Origin: Henckelia pumila
Taxonomy: Eukaryota; Streptophyta; Magnoliopsida; Lamiales; Gesneriaceae
Length of the DNA stretch: 64,000 nucleotides
Reading direction: 5' to 3'
NCBI RefSeq assembly: GCF_033568475.1
Contig: NC_133122.1
Coordinates: forward strand, 16,186,763 to 16,250,762
Shown here: positions 23,451 to 34,073 of the stretch, one piece after another
How positions within the stretch are numbered: the first letter of the stretch is position 1
Layout: each line of letters starts with the position of its first letter
Notes under the pieces: model-generated
What the model was told of the DNA's origin: nothing
Seen by the model: only the letters and a program-made list of their open reading frames with translations
Database searches by the model: none
Translations under genes and position numbers: made by a program

Positions 23451-25209
23451 AAGGGAATCCATTGGAGTACAAAGAGCGAGATCAGATGGGATGGATGCTA
23501 AAGATCGAACGTTACCCAAAAGCCATGGAGTTAATCAGACGGTACGATGGGCAAAAAGCGGTGGAACCATACGAGTATTGTGCGTTGTGGCTGCAGAGAT
23601 GGAGACTAGAAGACGTCCGCACCGTCTGGTTTGAAGTTTTGTGGCACCAATTGGATAGGACTGGGCAACACGCAGAAAATAATGAATTTCAGGACTTTGG
23701 GAAGGAAGTTTGGGCTGATCAGGAGTGGGCTAGGGTTGAAGAAGGTTATTTGGGTTTATCATCCATTGAGCCCAAATATGTGTCGCAGGCTGCCCAAATC
23801 AATGCGCGTTGCATTATCCGCCACGATTCACAAATCACGGGAAAGAAAAACTTGCTGGAAGCCATGTCGATGAGATCCATCAGAGAGGGATAGCCGCATG
23901 GTCGCTAGTGGCCGGTCGTTATGTTGGCGACATGAGTGGTTGTGGAGATTCCTCTCAAAGAGGGAGAAAAGCGATTGAAGGAGTGGTTGGAAAACATCCC
24001 ATAAATACCACATCTGAAGAAGTAAGCCTTAAAAGAACATGGAGGTTCGAATTCAAACTCTTAGAGCTTACGATGCACAATGTGGAGAGGCTGACAAGTG
24101 CGAGAGTGATGATACATGTAGAGGGTGCTATAAGGTTGCTGGAGATTGCATCTGCTAGACTACAGTTTGCATGTGTGGCTAGAGATCTACTAAATTCAGA
24201 GGTTCAAGATGCGGCTAAAGATATATGCTGCAAATATTCTGGACAATTGTACACCATTAAAGCTGCTTCAAGGAACACAGAACTTGAGAACGAAAGGTAT
24301 GTCTTTCGGGGGATATTGATGGATGGGGACAAGGAATGGGCACCATTGGAGAAAACACTATACTGCTCAACATCATCGTTTGTTGCTGCTGTTTCTCGCT
24401 TTCATGGAATTGTGGCTTCTCTTCAGTCCTCCAATATTATGAAACTATTGGATAAGTTTGTTGGAGCCCTTGTATTGGTGTTGGGGCTCAGCGTTCTCAA
24501 CCATGATTATTTTCCTAAACTGGTTTTGACGAAAAGAGGGTGGTTGGGTATGGATGAAATAATCGTGGTTGAAGTATGGGATGTTGGGTATCAAGTTATG
24601 ATGGGTGAGAAAGGTCATGGTTCAGAGATAGGAGTATTATCGTGGGTGAACATTGTAGCCAGTTGCGTGTGTGGGATAAAAGGGGTGGCTCTTGTGCTGG
24701 TAGTTGCTTGCAACCATAAGGTGATGGCAGATTGGGTATACTTAGAGAATGACTTGACGAGTGAATATCGACTTGAACAAAAATCGGATCGAATGATCAA
24801 GCAACAATCGATAGTGGCGAAAGAGATTAGCATTTATTTGATGAAGCCGCTGAAGCTATGTGATTTATCTGGTAGTGTTATTTTCATGGAAACACTATTG
24901 GAAAAGAACTTGACTCTCAATTTTCATTTGAAATTGCAGAAATTTAACAAGGCAGTAAACTTTTCTGCTATAATTAATGCTTGGACTGCAGATTGTCCTC
25001 TTGATTTTGAGATCGTTGTATTCGACTTTGGTTGGACGGATGATGAATTCGTAGAAGATCAAGTTGTGGCTACACAAATACGTTCTGTGGGGGGAGATGG
25101 AAGGGGTCTGTTTGCTTTTATCGTTGTGACCGAGGTGCTTGAAGCCAAGATGTTTGGAATTTTTTTTTTATTTTTGGTAACGAGTTCTTTGATCTTGGTT
25201 TTGAGTTAA
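23451..25209 (+). other. Unidentified interior of the PDS5-carrying element, largely open
   Basis: The rest of the element's inside contains long open stretches that I do not recognise. Words such as LLEIASARLQFACVARDLL, EVQDAAKDICCKYSGQLY, KAASRNTELENERYVFRGIL and PLDFEIVVFDFGWTDDEFV do not fit gag, pol or env families I know. They could come from further captured host genes. The composition is less AT-rich than the flanks, consistent with former coding DNA. I make no functional claim. Confidence 0.4.
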
Positions 25210-25302
25210 TTGTCTTCGATGTTGGCTGGATCCTGGGGAAAGCAGAATCATTGAGTTCAAGACTCAGCCTTGAGGACAAGGCTGATTTGAAGAGGGCGGT
25301 AT

Positions 25303-25586
25303 TGTTACGGGCCCAAATATGCAAGAGGTTCTAAGATACTGGGCCTAACCAAATCAAGCTCATTAAGAGAAATGTTTATTCTAAAAACAAATAACTTGAG
25401 GAAGGGGAAATAGTATTATAAAGGGAAGGAATACATTGAGGGAAAGCATTCTGTTAATTGGTTCGAAGGTTAATATACTAGCTTTTGCTAGGGACTAGCG
25501 TGAGCTAGGGTTGTACAAAGATCATCTATGGGTTTTTCTTTATTGTAATTCTCTTCTATTATATATATAAATTGTGGTTCCTAAAA
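25303..25586 (+). repeat. Right LTR of the PDS5-carrying element
   Basis: 284 bp, preceded by a purine-rich GAAGAGGGCGGTAT. Its last bases have changed from CA to AA relative to the left LTR. Confidence 0.87.
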
Positions 25587-26579
25587 AATATAGTGGTGTG
25601 TGGAAAGATCATCATGTAGTTAAGAGAGACTCAAAAATAAACCAGACCTCTTCAGGGAAAAAAAACATAATTTGGTGATAACATGAATATGATACATGTG
25701 TTTTATCAAAAAGTTCCTCCCGTTTTTCAATTTCGATCATATATTTTTGTTTTTTTTACAACTTTAGTTTTCTATATTATCAAATTTTAGTATTCATCAT
25801 TACATCTTCTGCATAAGAACTTTTTTTTTTATTTAAAATATGATACAGTCTTCTATTGATATAGCCTATATATGCAATTGGTGGAGCATCACCAAACACC
25901 ATATTTACTGGTAAAATTATGAGTTAACATGCAGTAGGACCAACAAAATCCCCTATCATTGGTGGAAAGTGTATGTTTGCGCGACTTATAAATTCTTGCT
26001 CTTACATTGAATGTGTTTTCATCTTTTAGGTAAATATTTCTTAAAATTCGGTTCTAGTGATTCTCCACAGTTTGGTCGGTTTGACTTAATCATATAATGA
26101 ATATGAATATTGCTTTTCACCCTCCCACAATCTCTTTGCACGACTAAATTGAAATTATCATAATTTTGTTGTTTTATTTATCATAAGAAATTAATTTTTC
26201 AACAAGTTCAGAGTATATACGTACAAATGAATGATACAAAATATGAACCATCTACTATTGAAATAGTTAATGATATGAGTGATGTCTCACAATGGAAAAG
26301 AAAGATGAATATAAATATTTTATATAGGGATGTCTGTCAAATTAATTAAATTTGGTTGATGAAAAGATTGAAGAAAATCATGCAAATTATTGATTGTTGA
26401 TGATGATGATTGATGATGATGATTGAAATTATTTATCAAAAGATATGCACTAGAACACTCAATTAGAATTAATTGATATTAATTGTTTCTAAATTTTAAA
26501 TATTATTATTATTATTATTATTATTTATTTATTTATTATTTATTTATTTTCGAAAATTAAAATAATAATAACAGACTAT

Positions 26580-26776
26580 GGCCCTGTTTGGTTTCAAAAG
26601 CCAGGCCAAAAAAGCACTTTTTTAAGTGCTTTTCAGTTAACAAGGTGTTTGGTTGACCAAAAAAGTGCTTAAATAAGCACTTTTTTAAGTCAAAATTAGA
26701 GCTTTTTTAAAAGCCAAAAATTGTAGCTTTTAAAAGCACTTATTTTAAAAAATCTCTACAAAATCCAAACGGGCTC
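26580..26776. mobile_element. hAT-like MITE
   Basis: The ends are inverted (GGCCCTGTTTGG... and ...CCAAACGGGCTC), and the inside is made of AAGTGCTTTT / AAAAGCACTT words that fold back on each other. GGCCCTGTTTGG termini are common in plant hAT-type MITEs. I could not find a convincing 8-bp target duplication, so exact borders and superfamily are tentative. Confidence 0.6.
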
Positions 26777-26793
26777 TGTATATGTTCTGAAAC

Positions 26794-26877
26794 CATGTAT
26801 GTTCATTCATGAATCATTGCGCGTCTTTCAGACATCATGTATGTTCATTCATGAATCATTGCGCGTCTTTCAGACAT
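26794..26877. repeat. Perfect 42-bp tandem duplication
   Basis: The unit starts CATGTATGTTCATTCATGAA and ends TCTTTCAGACAT. The copies 26794-26835 and 26836-26877 are identical, so the duplication is recent or a slippage product. It lies just beside the hAT-like MITE. Confidence 0.9.
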
Positions 26878-27134
26878 ATTTTTTCGGGTTCGAGAATTAT
26901 ATATTTTCCATTCTTCGTAAACGAAATGATAAGTTCTTTCATATTTTTTTTTTTCAAAACTAATGATAGCAATGTGTAACCCAACGTGTAACACTTCGTG
27001 TATATGTAGCATTACCCAAGATATTTATCTAACATCAACCAATATATCGACAAATTCATAACCCGATTTGAATGCCTAATCGCGATACAAATAGATTACT
27101 ATGTCATTTTTTAAAAAGCATAAATTGACATCCA

Positions 27135-27137
<3 letters not shown>

Positions 27138-27165
<28 letters not shown>

Positions 27166-27166
27166 T
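27138..27166. repeat. (AAT)n microsatellite
   Basis: Uninterrupted AAT triplets. Confidence 0.85.
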
Positions 27167-27220
27167 ACTAAAAAATTAGATCCTTGTGATTCATTCCTAT
27201 TTAAAATTTTACGATATTTA

Positions 27221-27224
<4 letters not shown>

Positions 27225-27277
<53 letters not shown>
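27225..27277. repeat. (ATT)n microsatellite
   Basis: About 17 uninterrupted ATT triplets; likely polymorphic. Confidence 0.9.
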
Positions 27278-27282
<5 letters not shown>

Positions 27283-29155
27283 GCATTTATATAATCTCTA
27301 TTTATCAATTTCAGTCTTATTAAATATTCCGTTCATCATGGGAGAAGATTAAAAGAGAAATAAGTCAATTCCTGTACATCCCATGCACTAATCTCACTCA
27401 CATTTCTTTAAACTTTTGTCATCAATTTAAATCACTGCAGCTCCTGCAAAAATCGAAAAACTAAACGACCAACCCACATATATAATGATCACATGCACAT
27501 ATATATAGAAACATAAAACAATTGAATGTGTAGATTTCACGTGAGATAGTCTCACGTCTATTGTGTGTCGAGTGAAAAAAAATATATTTTTGAGTTAAAA
27601 AAATAATGTTTTTTATTAATCGGATCATGTTGGAGATTCGTCGTACAAAATTGACTTATCAAATGATATTATAAAAGTTTTTGTGAACAAAAAATATACA
27701 TGATTGTATAGGAAAAACTGCATTTTTTATAGAAAAATTTAAGGATTCTAGCCTACTTCCAAACCATATTTTTAAAAATAGCCTTGTTCATCAAATATTT
27801 TTCAGTATAGCCTTCCATAAATTTAAAATCCTAAAATAACCTTTTAAACGTGTTCTAAATTAGTAGATTCTATTACTATAACTCACTCAATAAATTAAGA
27901 GAGATTTACAACACTATATTTGGAAGAAAAAAAATTGGTAAAAATATTGTTTAAAATGTCTTTTAAATTAACACAATATTTTTCGCAATATGCATATGAT
28001 TCAACACCGCTATTAGAGCCGAACCCCACAATTATATCAATGTATCAATCTCTACTATCCAATTACTAGTTACTGCGCGTAGATAACATTACTCTAACAA
28101 TTAGCTTTATGTGATATACTTATCAATATTTCATAAAAAATTATATAATATTCTGATATTCATCATGAATTTTCAATACATTAAAACATGATATAAAAAC
28201 ACATAAAAAATGATGCAAAAAGAAAAAGAGATTACCTCCCTGGATTTGATTTGATGGTTGGCGGTGAGAGTCTGGGAGAGGGAGAAGATAATATAATGAA
28301 ATTTGTGACTTTTTCAATACACTAAAATAAAATATAAGAATAAATAAAAAATCAAAACCACAAAACATGAGATTTCGTATCTTGGATTTAATGTTTTGTT
28401 GGTGGCAGCAAAGAGAAAAAAATAAGAATGATAAATCGGTGATAATAAGTGATAATAGGGTTTAAGAGATAAATTTGTAACTTGGATGATTAAAAGGCTA
28501 ATTTGAAAAAATAGCTAAATTAAGGCCAAAATTGATTATAGATACTTGTAGAAGACCATTTTAAAAATTCTCTTTTTTTATAATGTATATTTGTTTTTTT
28601 TTCATTTTGGTCCTTTGAATTTTAAAATATCAGTTTAGTCATATTAATTTCGATAATTTGCGATTTTAATATGTGTCACAAGACTCGCAACTTCAAGTAT
28701 ATATTATGTCTTAAAATGATATTGTGCAGGTAATCTAAATCAAATGTTGTGCTTAACTGCTTATTAATATTAACTATGGCTTTAATTCACGCGTTAATTT
28801 GGCTTGTGTATTTTAATTTGTTGGTCATTGGGTAGGTCCAGCTGAGTGGCAAGAATTCGTACTGTGCATTTACCCAAAGATCACGATATTTTTACTTTTT
28901 GAAAATAAGAAATGTGAACGAGAGACAATGCGATAGGGGACCTAGCCTACTATGTTTATTTTATAATATTTTTTTAGAGTTATTCTATATTATATATTTG
29001 CGTGCGTTAGTGCTAACTGATGTTATCAACACGCATGCTTGATATAAGGATTAATCTTTGATTAAGTTCGAGTGTAAGATTAAAATTAATGTCTAAAATC
29101 ATATATGTGGTTTCACACAAATTTTGTGAGATGAGTATCGTATTTGAGTCATCGT

Positions 29156-30264
29156 CATGGATAGGGGTGCTCTCGAACCGAGCAGAGCTCGAGTAGCACA
29201 CTACTTGAGCTCGAGCTCGAGCTTATATTTTACTACTCGAGCTCGATCGAGTAGTAAATATGAGCTCGAGCTCGAGCTCGGTTGTAGTTCGAGTTCTCGA
29301 GCTCGAGCTTTTATATTATATATATATATATATAAATTAAAAATATATTAATATATAAATAAATATAATATTATATTATATATATTATAAAATAAATATA
29401 ATAAATATAATAAAATTAATTAAATATTATAAATAAATATATAAATATTATAAATAAATTAATATATAAATATAATATAATATTATATATATTATATTAT
29501 ATTTATATATATTTATATTATTTTTTAATATATATATATATATATGTGGCTTATCGAGTAGTTCGCGAGCTACTCGATCACATAGTTTCAAAGCTCGACT
29601 CGAGCTCGATTGTATGCTCGAGCTACTCGAGCTCGAGCTCGGTCAAATCGAGCTAGAGTCGAGCTTTGACCGAGCTACTCGCGAGTTGCTCACGAGTAGC
29701 TCGGCTCGTTTACACCCCTAGTCATGGACGGACCCAATATGGGTCCAGAGAGGGCATAGAGCCCCCCTCACTTATTTTTATATAAGTATTTTTTATAATA
29801 CTTTTAATATTTATTTAATAAAATAAAAGATCGTTGAGATCAATTGTAAATCGCATTTGTGATATATTGAAAAAAATATATTTAGCAAGTAGCAACTTAT
29901 CAAATGATTGTATAATGAATTATTATGAATTGATGTAATGTTTTAACTTTTTTTCTCGTATTTTCGTTGATATAAATTATATTTTTGGGATTTTATATGA
30001 ATTGTGCCAATGATGAAACCACGTTTTTATTTATACTCGGATTTGAATTTTTTAAGTCGTCTATTTTTTTATAGGTTGAGCTTTGTATCTTCTCATTTTT
30101 AAAATTGGGTCATCGAGCTATTAAAAAATTGGACTAAATTGAATGTATAAAAAATAGGAAAAAAAATTGGGTCACCCGAGCTACCGCCCAGGCGGAGCAA
30201 CTGAGCAACACATGGCTCCGCCTTTGATTTTGCCCCCTGAACAGAATTTCTGGGTCCGCTCCTG
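29156..30264. mobile_element. Outer hAT-type MITE, split by a nested MITE
   Basis: The left end CATGGACGGACCCA and the complement of the right end (CAGGAGCGGACCCA) are inverted repeats, 11 of 14 matching. The flanks carry a perfect 8-bp duplication GTCATCGT (29148-29155 and 30265-30272), diagnostic of hAT insertion. After removing the nested element and its duplication, about 542 bp remain. The right half contains GCCCCCTGAACAGA and GGCTCCGCC words typical of this MITE type. It is non-coding. Confidence 0.85.
29162..29720. mobile_element. Nested hAT-type MITE with GAGCTC/CTCGAG-rich arms, 559 bp
   Basis: The termini TAGGGGTG...CACCCCTA are exact inverted repeats of 8 bp that extend imperfectly (CGAACCGAGC against CGAGCCGAGC). 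A perfect 8-bp duplication GTCATGGA flanks it (29154-29161 and 29721-29728). Both arms are dense in alternating GAGCTC and CTCGAG palindromes. The roughly 220-bp core is almost pure A/T. It was inserted 6 bp inside the end of the outer MITE. It is non-coding. Confidence 0.9.
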
Positions 30265-31495
30265 GTCATCGTTGACTCGTCTTACAGATATCCTTGAGAC
30301 TGTCTTCTCTTTTGGTTTTCGGTGTTATCGAGTTTTATATCTTTCAATTTTTGATAATTTTAAACTTTTAGTGATATCATACGAACGTGTTATGCTTGTT
30401 GGCATCACATGATCAATGTTGCGTTGAGAAAATAACTAAAATGACAATATATATGATAATATTAACAACTGGGATTCGAATCTGAAATTTAAGAATATGG
30501 GCGGTCAAAACTGCAACAACACTAATAAATATGACCAAATTTTAAATTTTCCGTGAAAATATTTTTTAAAAGTTGATGGTGTTGCAAACTCGATCATTTA
30601 GTAGATAATAAATATGTATTAAGAAATTCAAAATCTGTTGAAGAGTTGGGACTCTAGTTCAACCTTAAAAAAAGGTTATTTCACATCATATTAATCCATC
30701 TAAAACACATTCAGGCGTTCGGAGTTAAAAAGCCTATTGTAATTTTCTCTCTCCCTCTTTTTTTTTTTTTTTTTAACAATTTTAATTACAAACTATTTTA
30801 TTCTAAGCACATGTGATGCGTACACAATGTATGTTTAATCTTTCAAATCATTTGTTTGTTGTGAAGTTGTAGGATTCGGTTCAACCTATCTTGAAGGATA
30901 ATATTATCGGGTGAGGATAATCCGAGTACATTAGATCATTTATATTCGAACTGTTGAGGTGCAATAATTGTTCATGTTGGGTACAATAATCGAACCATGA
31001 CGTTTGGGCTGCTGTGTGATTTAAAATATTTGTGTTACTCGATTATCACCAACTATAGTTTTTAGTAAAGCGACAAGCGGTCCATCCTACACGGACATTG
31101 CACCAAAGAATTTCTAAAGATGGATATTTATCAATACATATGAAATCTACTATTTATTAGATGTACCATTAAGAAAGTATCCGTATAAGTATGTTGAAAT
31201 TTCCCGATAATACCAATACATATCATTAACCAAGTTTAAGTAAGTTACAATGAAAAAAGATTTAATGACAATAATTGAAAATTGACAAGGACAAAGTGGG
31301 AAGGATATATTATGGAGAACGAAGTTATAGGAAGTTTAATTGAAAGAGAGTAAAGAGAATTTACTATATAGCCCATTATTTATTGTTTTTTCCAATTTTT
31401 GTCTTCAGGGTTAATTTGGCATTTCACGTAATCATGTCAAATTCCATTTTTATTTCACCATCTCGTTGCCTTATTGGATAAGATAAGATATTATA
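30265..31495. other. AT-rich spacer
   Basis: No gene or clear element is recognised; it contains a T-run near 30.76 kb. Confidence 0.45.
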
Positions 31496-31509
31496 GATTA
31501 TTATTGATT

Positions 31510-31834
31510 TTTTTAAAAAGAAAAACACGTTTCATTATAACATTAACAAGTCTTGAGTTACAACCAATTTCAAAAACCATGAAATGACATTCATCCACAA
31601 AAAAACTATTCTATAATTAAGTTAAATATCGTCGTACAACATCATGAGCCACCTGATTAGTTTTTCGTAGGCTGAATTGAATTATCTTTCCATCGGTAAA
31701 GGAGCAAGGTTTTCGCACATCCTCGGAAACAGGATCGTCCAAGAGAAAGGTGATGGATTCTTTAAGCCTTGAAGTACCGTAAGCGCATTCGTTTGACTAG
31801 CCATTTAATTTATTCCATCCCGACTGTAATGCTC
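31510..31834 (-). mobile_element. 5'-truncated LINE (L1-type) with the RNase H end
   Basis: Read on the minus strand, one frame gives ALQSGWNKLNG, a stop, SNECAYGTSRLKESITFLLD and IIQFSLRKTNQVAHDVVRRY. This is the C-terminal RNase H-like domain of plant L1 elements (the final R-x-x-N-x-V-A-H motif is typical). The domain ends at a stop, then a 3' untranslated tail runs into an A-rich end at 31510. A perfect 14-bp target duplication GATTATTATTGATT flanks it (31496-31509 and 31835-31848). The 325-bp length shows strong 5' truncation, and one in-frame stop shows decay. Confidence 0.85.
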
Positions 31835-31848
31835 GATTATTATTGATT

Positions 31849-33667
31849 AATTGAGTCTACATAGTAATTTCTTTTCACTTAAATTTCTTATTCCACCACA
31901 AAGTTTTAAATTTAAGCAAGAAGTAATTTCTGTTCTGTAAGATTCCTATTGATTTGAGTCTACAGATTTCTTATGTCTAAGTCTTTTTATTTATAAATCT
32001 CAAATTTAATTATTATAACAAGTTTTTGTTTAATAATATTTTTATACTCACATATTATCATGAATTTATGATGCATGCGTTCCACCATTTCCTAAGAAGT
32101 TGAACGAGTCAAGGCACGTCAAGTGAGTCAAGTCAAGGTGGTGGCACTTACAAATTATAATGCATCCATTAAGGCAATGCACGTAGCACGTAGCAATATA
32201 TGAGGATATATATATTTCTTGTCCCATATACTTGCAATAAATTGGAAAATAAACGATTAATTTTTATATGAATTCATTTATACTGGTTTGTTCAATTTAT
32301 ATTAATATATTTGCGATTGTGATGTGTCATGTTGATTCATTTTGAAGATCACTTTGCAACATGCATGGTTCCCCACTTGAGAACTAAAGACACTGCAAAT
32401 ATCTTCTAGGTGGTGATGATAATGAAGATGGGGATCATTTGCCGCCATTCCATTTTCAAGAGGAAATTTTCAAATATCAAGGGGCACCATTTGTTTTTTT
32501 ATTTTTTTAAAAATAAAATATACCAAATTATTCAAAAATCCCACATTTTATTTTCTAAGAAATGAAAATTTTCAAATATTTAAGTAATATATGTTCACCA
32601 ATTCAAGTATTATTTATTTATTTTTAATGAGGAACCGACTTGAAGTATTTATTGTATGATAGAAGTCCAAAGATATGATTAGTAACATATATATGTGAAA
32701 GGAATTTAAATAAATACAGTGTCCTTTTTTCTTTACATCTGGTAGAGTAGAATGTTTCCGCCAACAACACGTAGTGGTTTCAAGTTTGATTCATGCATGA
32801 TATGTGACAACAAATATTTGTAAAATAATAAAAAAATAAAATGGATAGATTTGAACAACACGACTATTTTGAAATTCAATTATTTTAACACTCGAGCCAA
32901 ATGATAAATAATCTCTTTCGCACAAAAGGTGCTTAAGGGGTCTAACCCATTTTATTATTTTTATTAAGATATAATTAAGTGATCCTAATAAAGGAAAAAT
33001 AAATAAAAGAAATAGTTATTTAATTTGTAAAATTGATCCTCTAAGAGGATTATATATTAATATTTAAGCTTGAAAAGGGTTTATTTGCAGTTTAAATATA
33101 ACTTAAGAATTTTGCCTAGAAATATAATGAACTCTTCTCATCTGAAGAAAGTGATTTTTAGATATTCAAACACTCTCTAATTTTTGTGATATCAAAACGT
33201 CAGAGGTTTTTTGTCCGATGATTGTGAAACAGATGACAGGTCCCATTAAATATTGGATCTCGATTCTATTAGGAGATTCGTTGGAGAAGGAGATTGTTCG
33301 AGTGTCGAACCCTCTTAATTCGATGGACATCCAAATTCCGCTGATTTAAAAATAGTTGTTGTCACCCGTTTCCGTGCCTAAACTGATTGAAGTAATCCTT
33401 GGGCATGACTATCAACTTTTGCCACCCCACGCTCGAAGAAAGTGAAGGCGTGTAATTCCCTTTTAACTTTGGGTTCTAGATTGCAACTGCGTTTGCACTT
33501 TTAGACCAACGATTAGGGACCACCGTCTGCTGACGTGGGCGGCCGCCGGCCGACCACCTTGACCCAATATTTGGCGTTTAAGTAACAATTCTTTTTTATA
33601 TGTTGATGTTGAAGGTTTTATTGAATAAATATTCAGACAAATATCAAACTCGATATTTGTATAAATA
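31849..33667. other. AT-rich spacer with a possible repeat segment
   Basis: No gene is recognised. The part at about 32.95-33.57 kb is richer in G+C than its surroundings, ending in GGCCGCCGGCCGACC. It has the look of an old LTR or leader (for example ACTCTTCTCATCTGAAGAAA, CACCCCACGCTCGAAGAAAG). I found no matching second copy or target duplication here, so I leave it unassigned. Confidence 0.4.
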
Positions 33668-34073
33668 TCAATGTTTTAAAAAGCGCTAGTCGGTAGGCGG
33701 GCGGTCACCAACCGCCTAGCGCCTAGACCTAAATATCCAATTATTCTTTGTTCATCTTAATATTTCTCTATTAAATATCCAAATATTCAATACAATAACA
33801 TCAAATTTAAAATGAATTCAAAATAAATAATTAAATATCACAAATTTTCTCTAATTATTATTATCCATAATTTTCTCTACTTATTATTATTATTTTCCAT
33901 AATTTTCTTGTCTACTCTTTGGAAACGACGTGGAGAGAGTTTTGGTGGAAGGATGAATAAAAAATTTCTTCAGTTTTTTTATTGGGTTTTTAATTTAAAA
34001 GACCCGAAAAAAACTATTTTTGTCTAATCCGCCTAGGCTGACCGACTAGCACTTTTCGATTTTTAGAACATTG
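33668..34073. mobile_element. MITE with GCGCTAGTCGG-type inverted ends, 406 bp
   Basis: The left end TCAATGTTTTAAAAAGCGCT continues GTCGG. It is mirrored by the right end, whose complement reads CAATGTTCTAAAAATCGAAA and continues GTGCTAGTCGG. The flanking direct repeat is ATAAATA (33661-33667 and 34074-34080). AT-rich flanks make the exact 6-8 bp length ambiguous, so hAT or Mutator cannot be settled. The inside is AT-rich and non-coding. Confidence 0.75.

Larger units (their letters stand above)
22314..25586 (+). mobile_element. Non-autonomous LTR retroelement carrying host PDS5-like sequence (3,273 bp)
   Basis: Two near-identical LTRs (22314-22595 and 25303-25586) start TGTTACGGGCCC and end CCTAACA/CCTAAAA. 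The flanking 5-bp duplication is GATAT (22309-22313) against AATAT (25587-25591), 4 of 5 matching. After the left LTR comes ATTGGTCCGACC, a primer-site-like stretch sharing TTGGT with the usual plant form but otherwise atypical. Before the right LTR lies GAAGAGGGCGGTAT, purine-rich. The words SLEDKADLK just upstream resemble the tail of Ty3/gypsy polyproteins (LEDK...), hinting at a gypsy ancestor. I find no protease, integrase, RT or RNase H motif. Instead the inside starts with about 260 codons of PDS5C-like sequence. I count 5 substitutions and one small indel between the LTRs, suggesting well under 1-2 million years. It depends on other elements for movement; treat it as a fossil. Confidence 0.85.
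25587..29155. other. AT-rich gene-poor spacer with small repeats
   Basis: No gene is recognised. It contains a hAT-like MITE (about 26580-26776), a 42-bp tandem duplication, several (ATT)n runs, and a diverged copy at about 27530-27690 of a GTGAGA...GTCTCAC-type MITE. A possible 0.85-kb element with loosely inverted ends lies at 27721-28583 (CATTTTTTATAGAAAAATTT against the complement of its right end). Confidence 0.5.

Noticed and set aside
30460-30500. GGGATTCGAATCT, resembling the complement of a tRNA T-arm
   Set aside because: No A box or cloverleaf around it; a chance match.
32950-33570. Possible solo LTR or leader sequence
   Set aside because: No TG...CA ends with target duplication and no second copy in the window; left unassigned.
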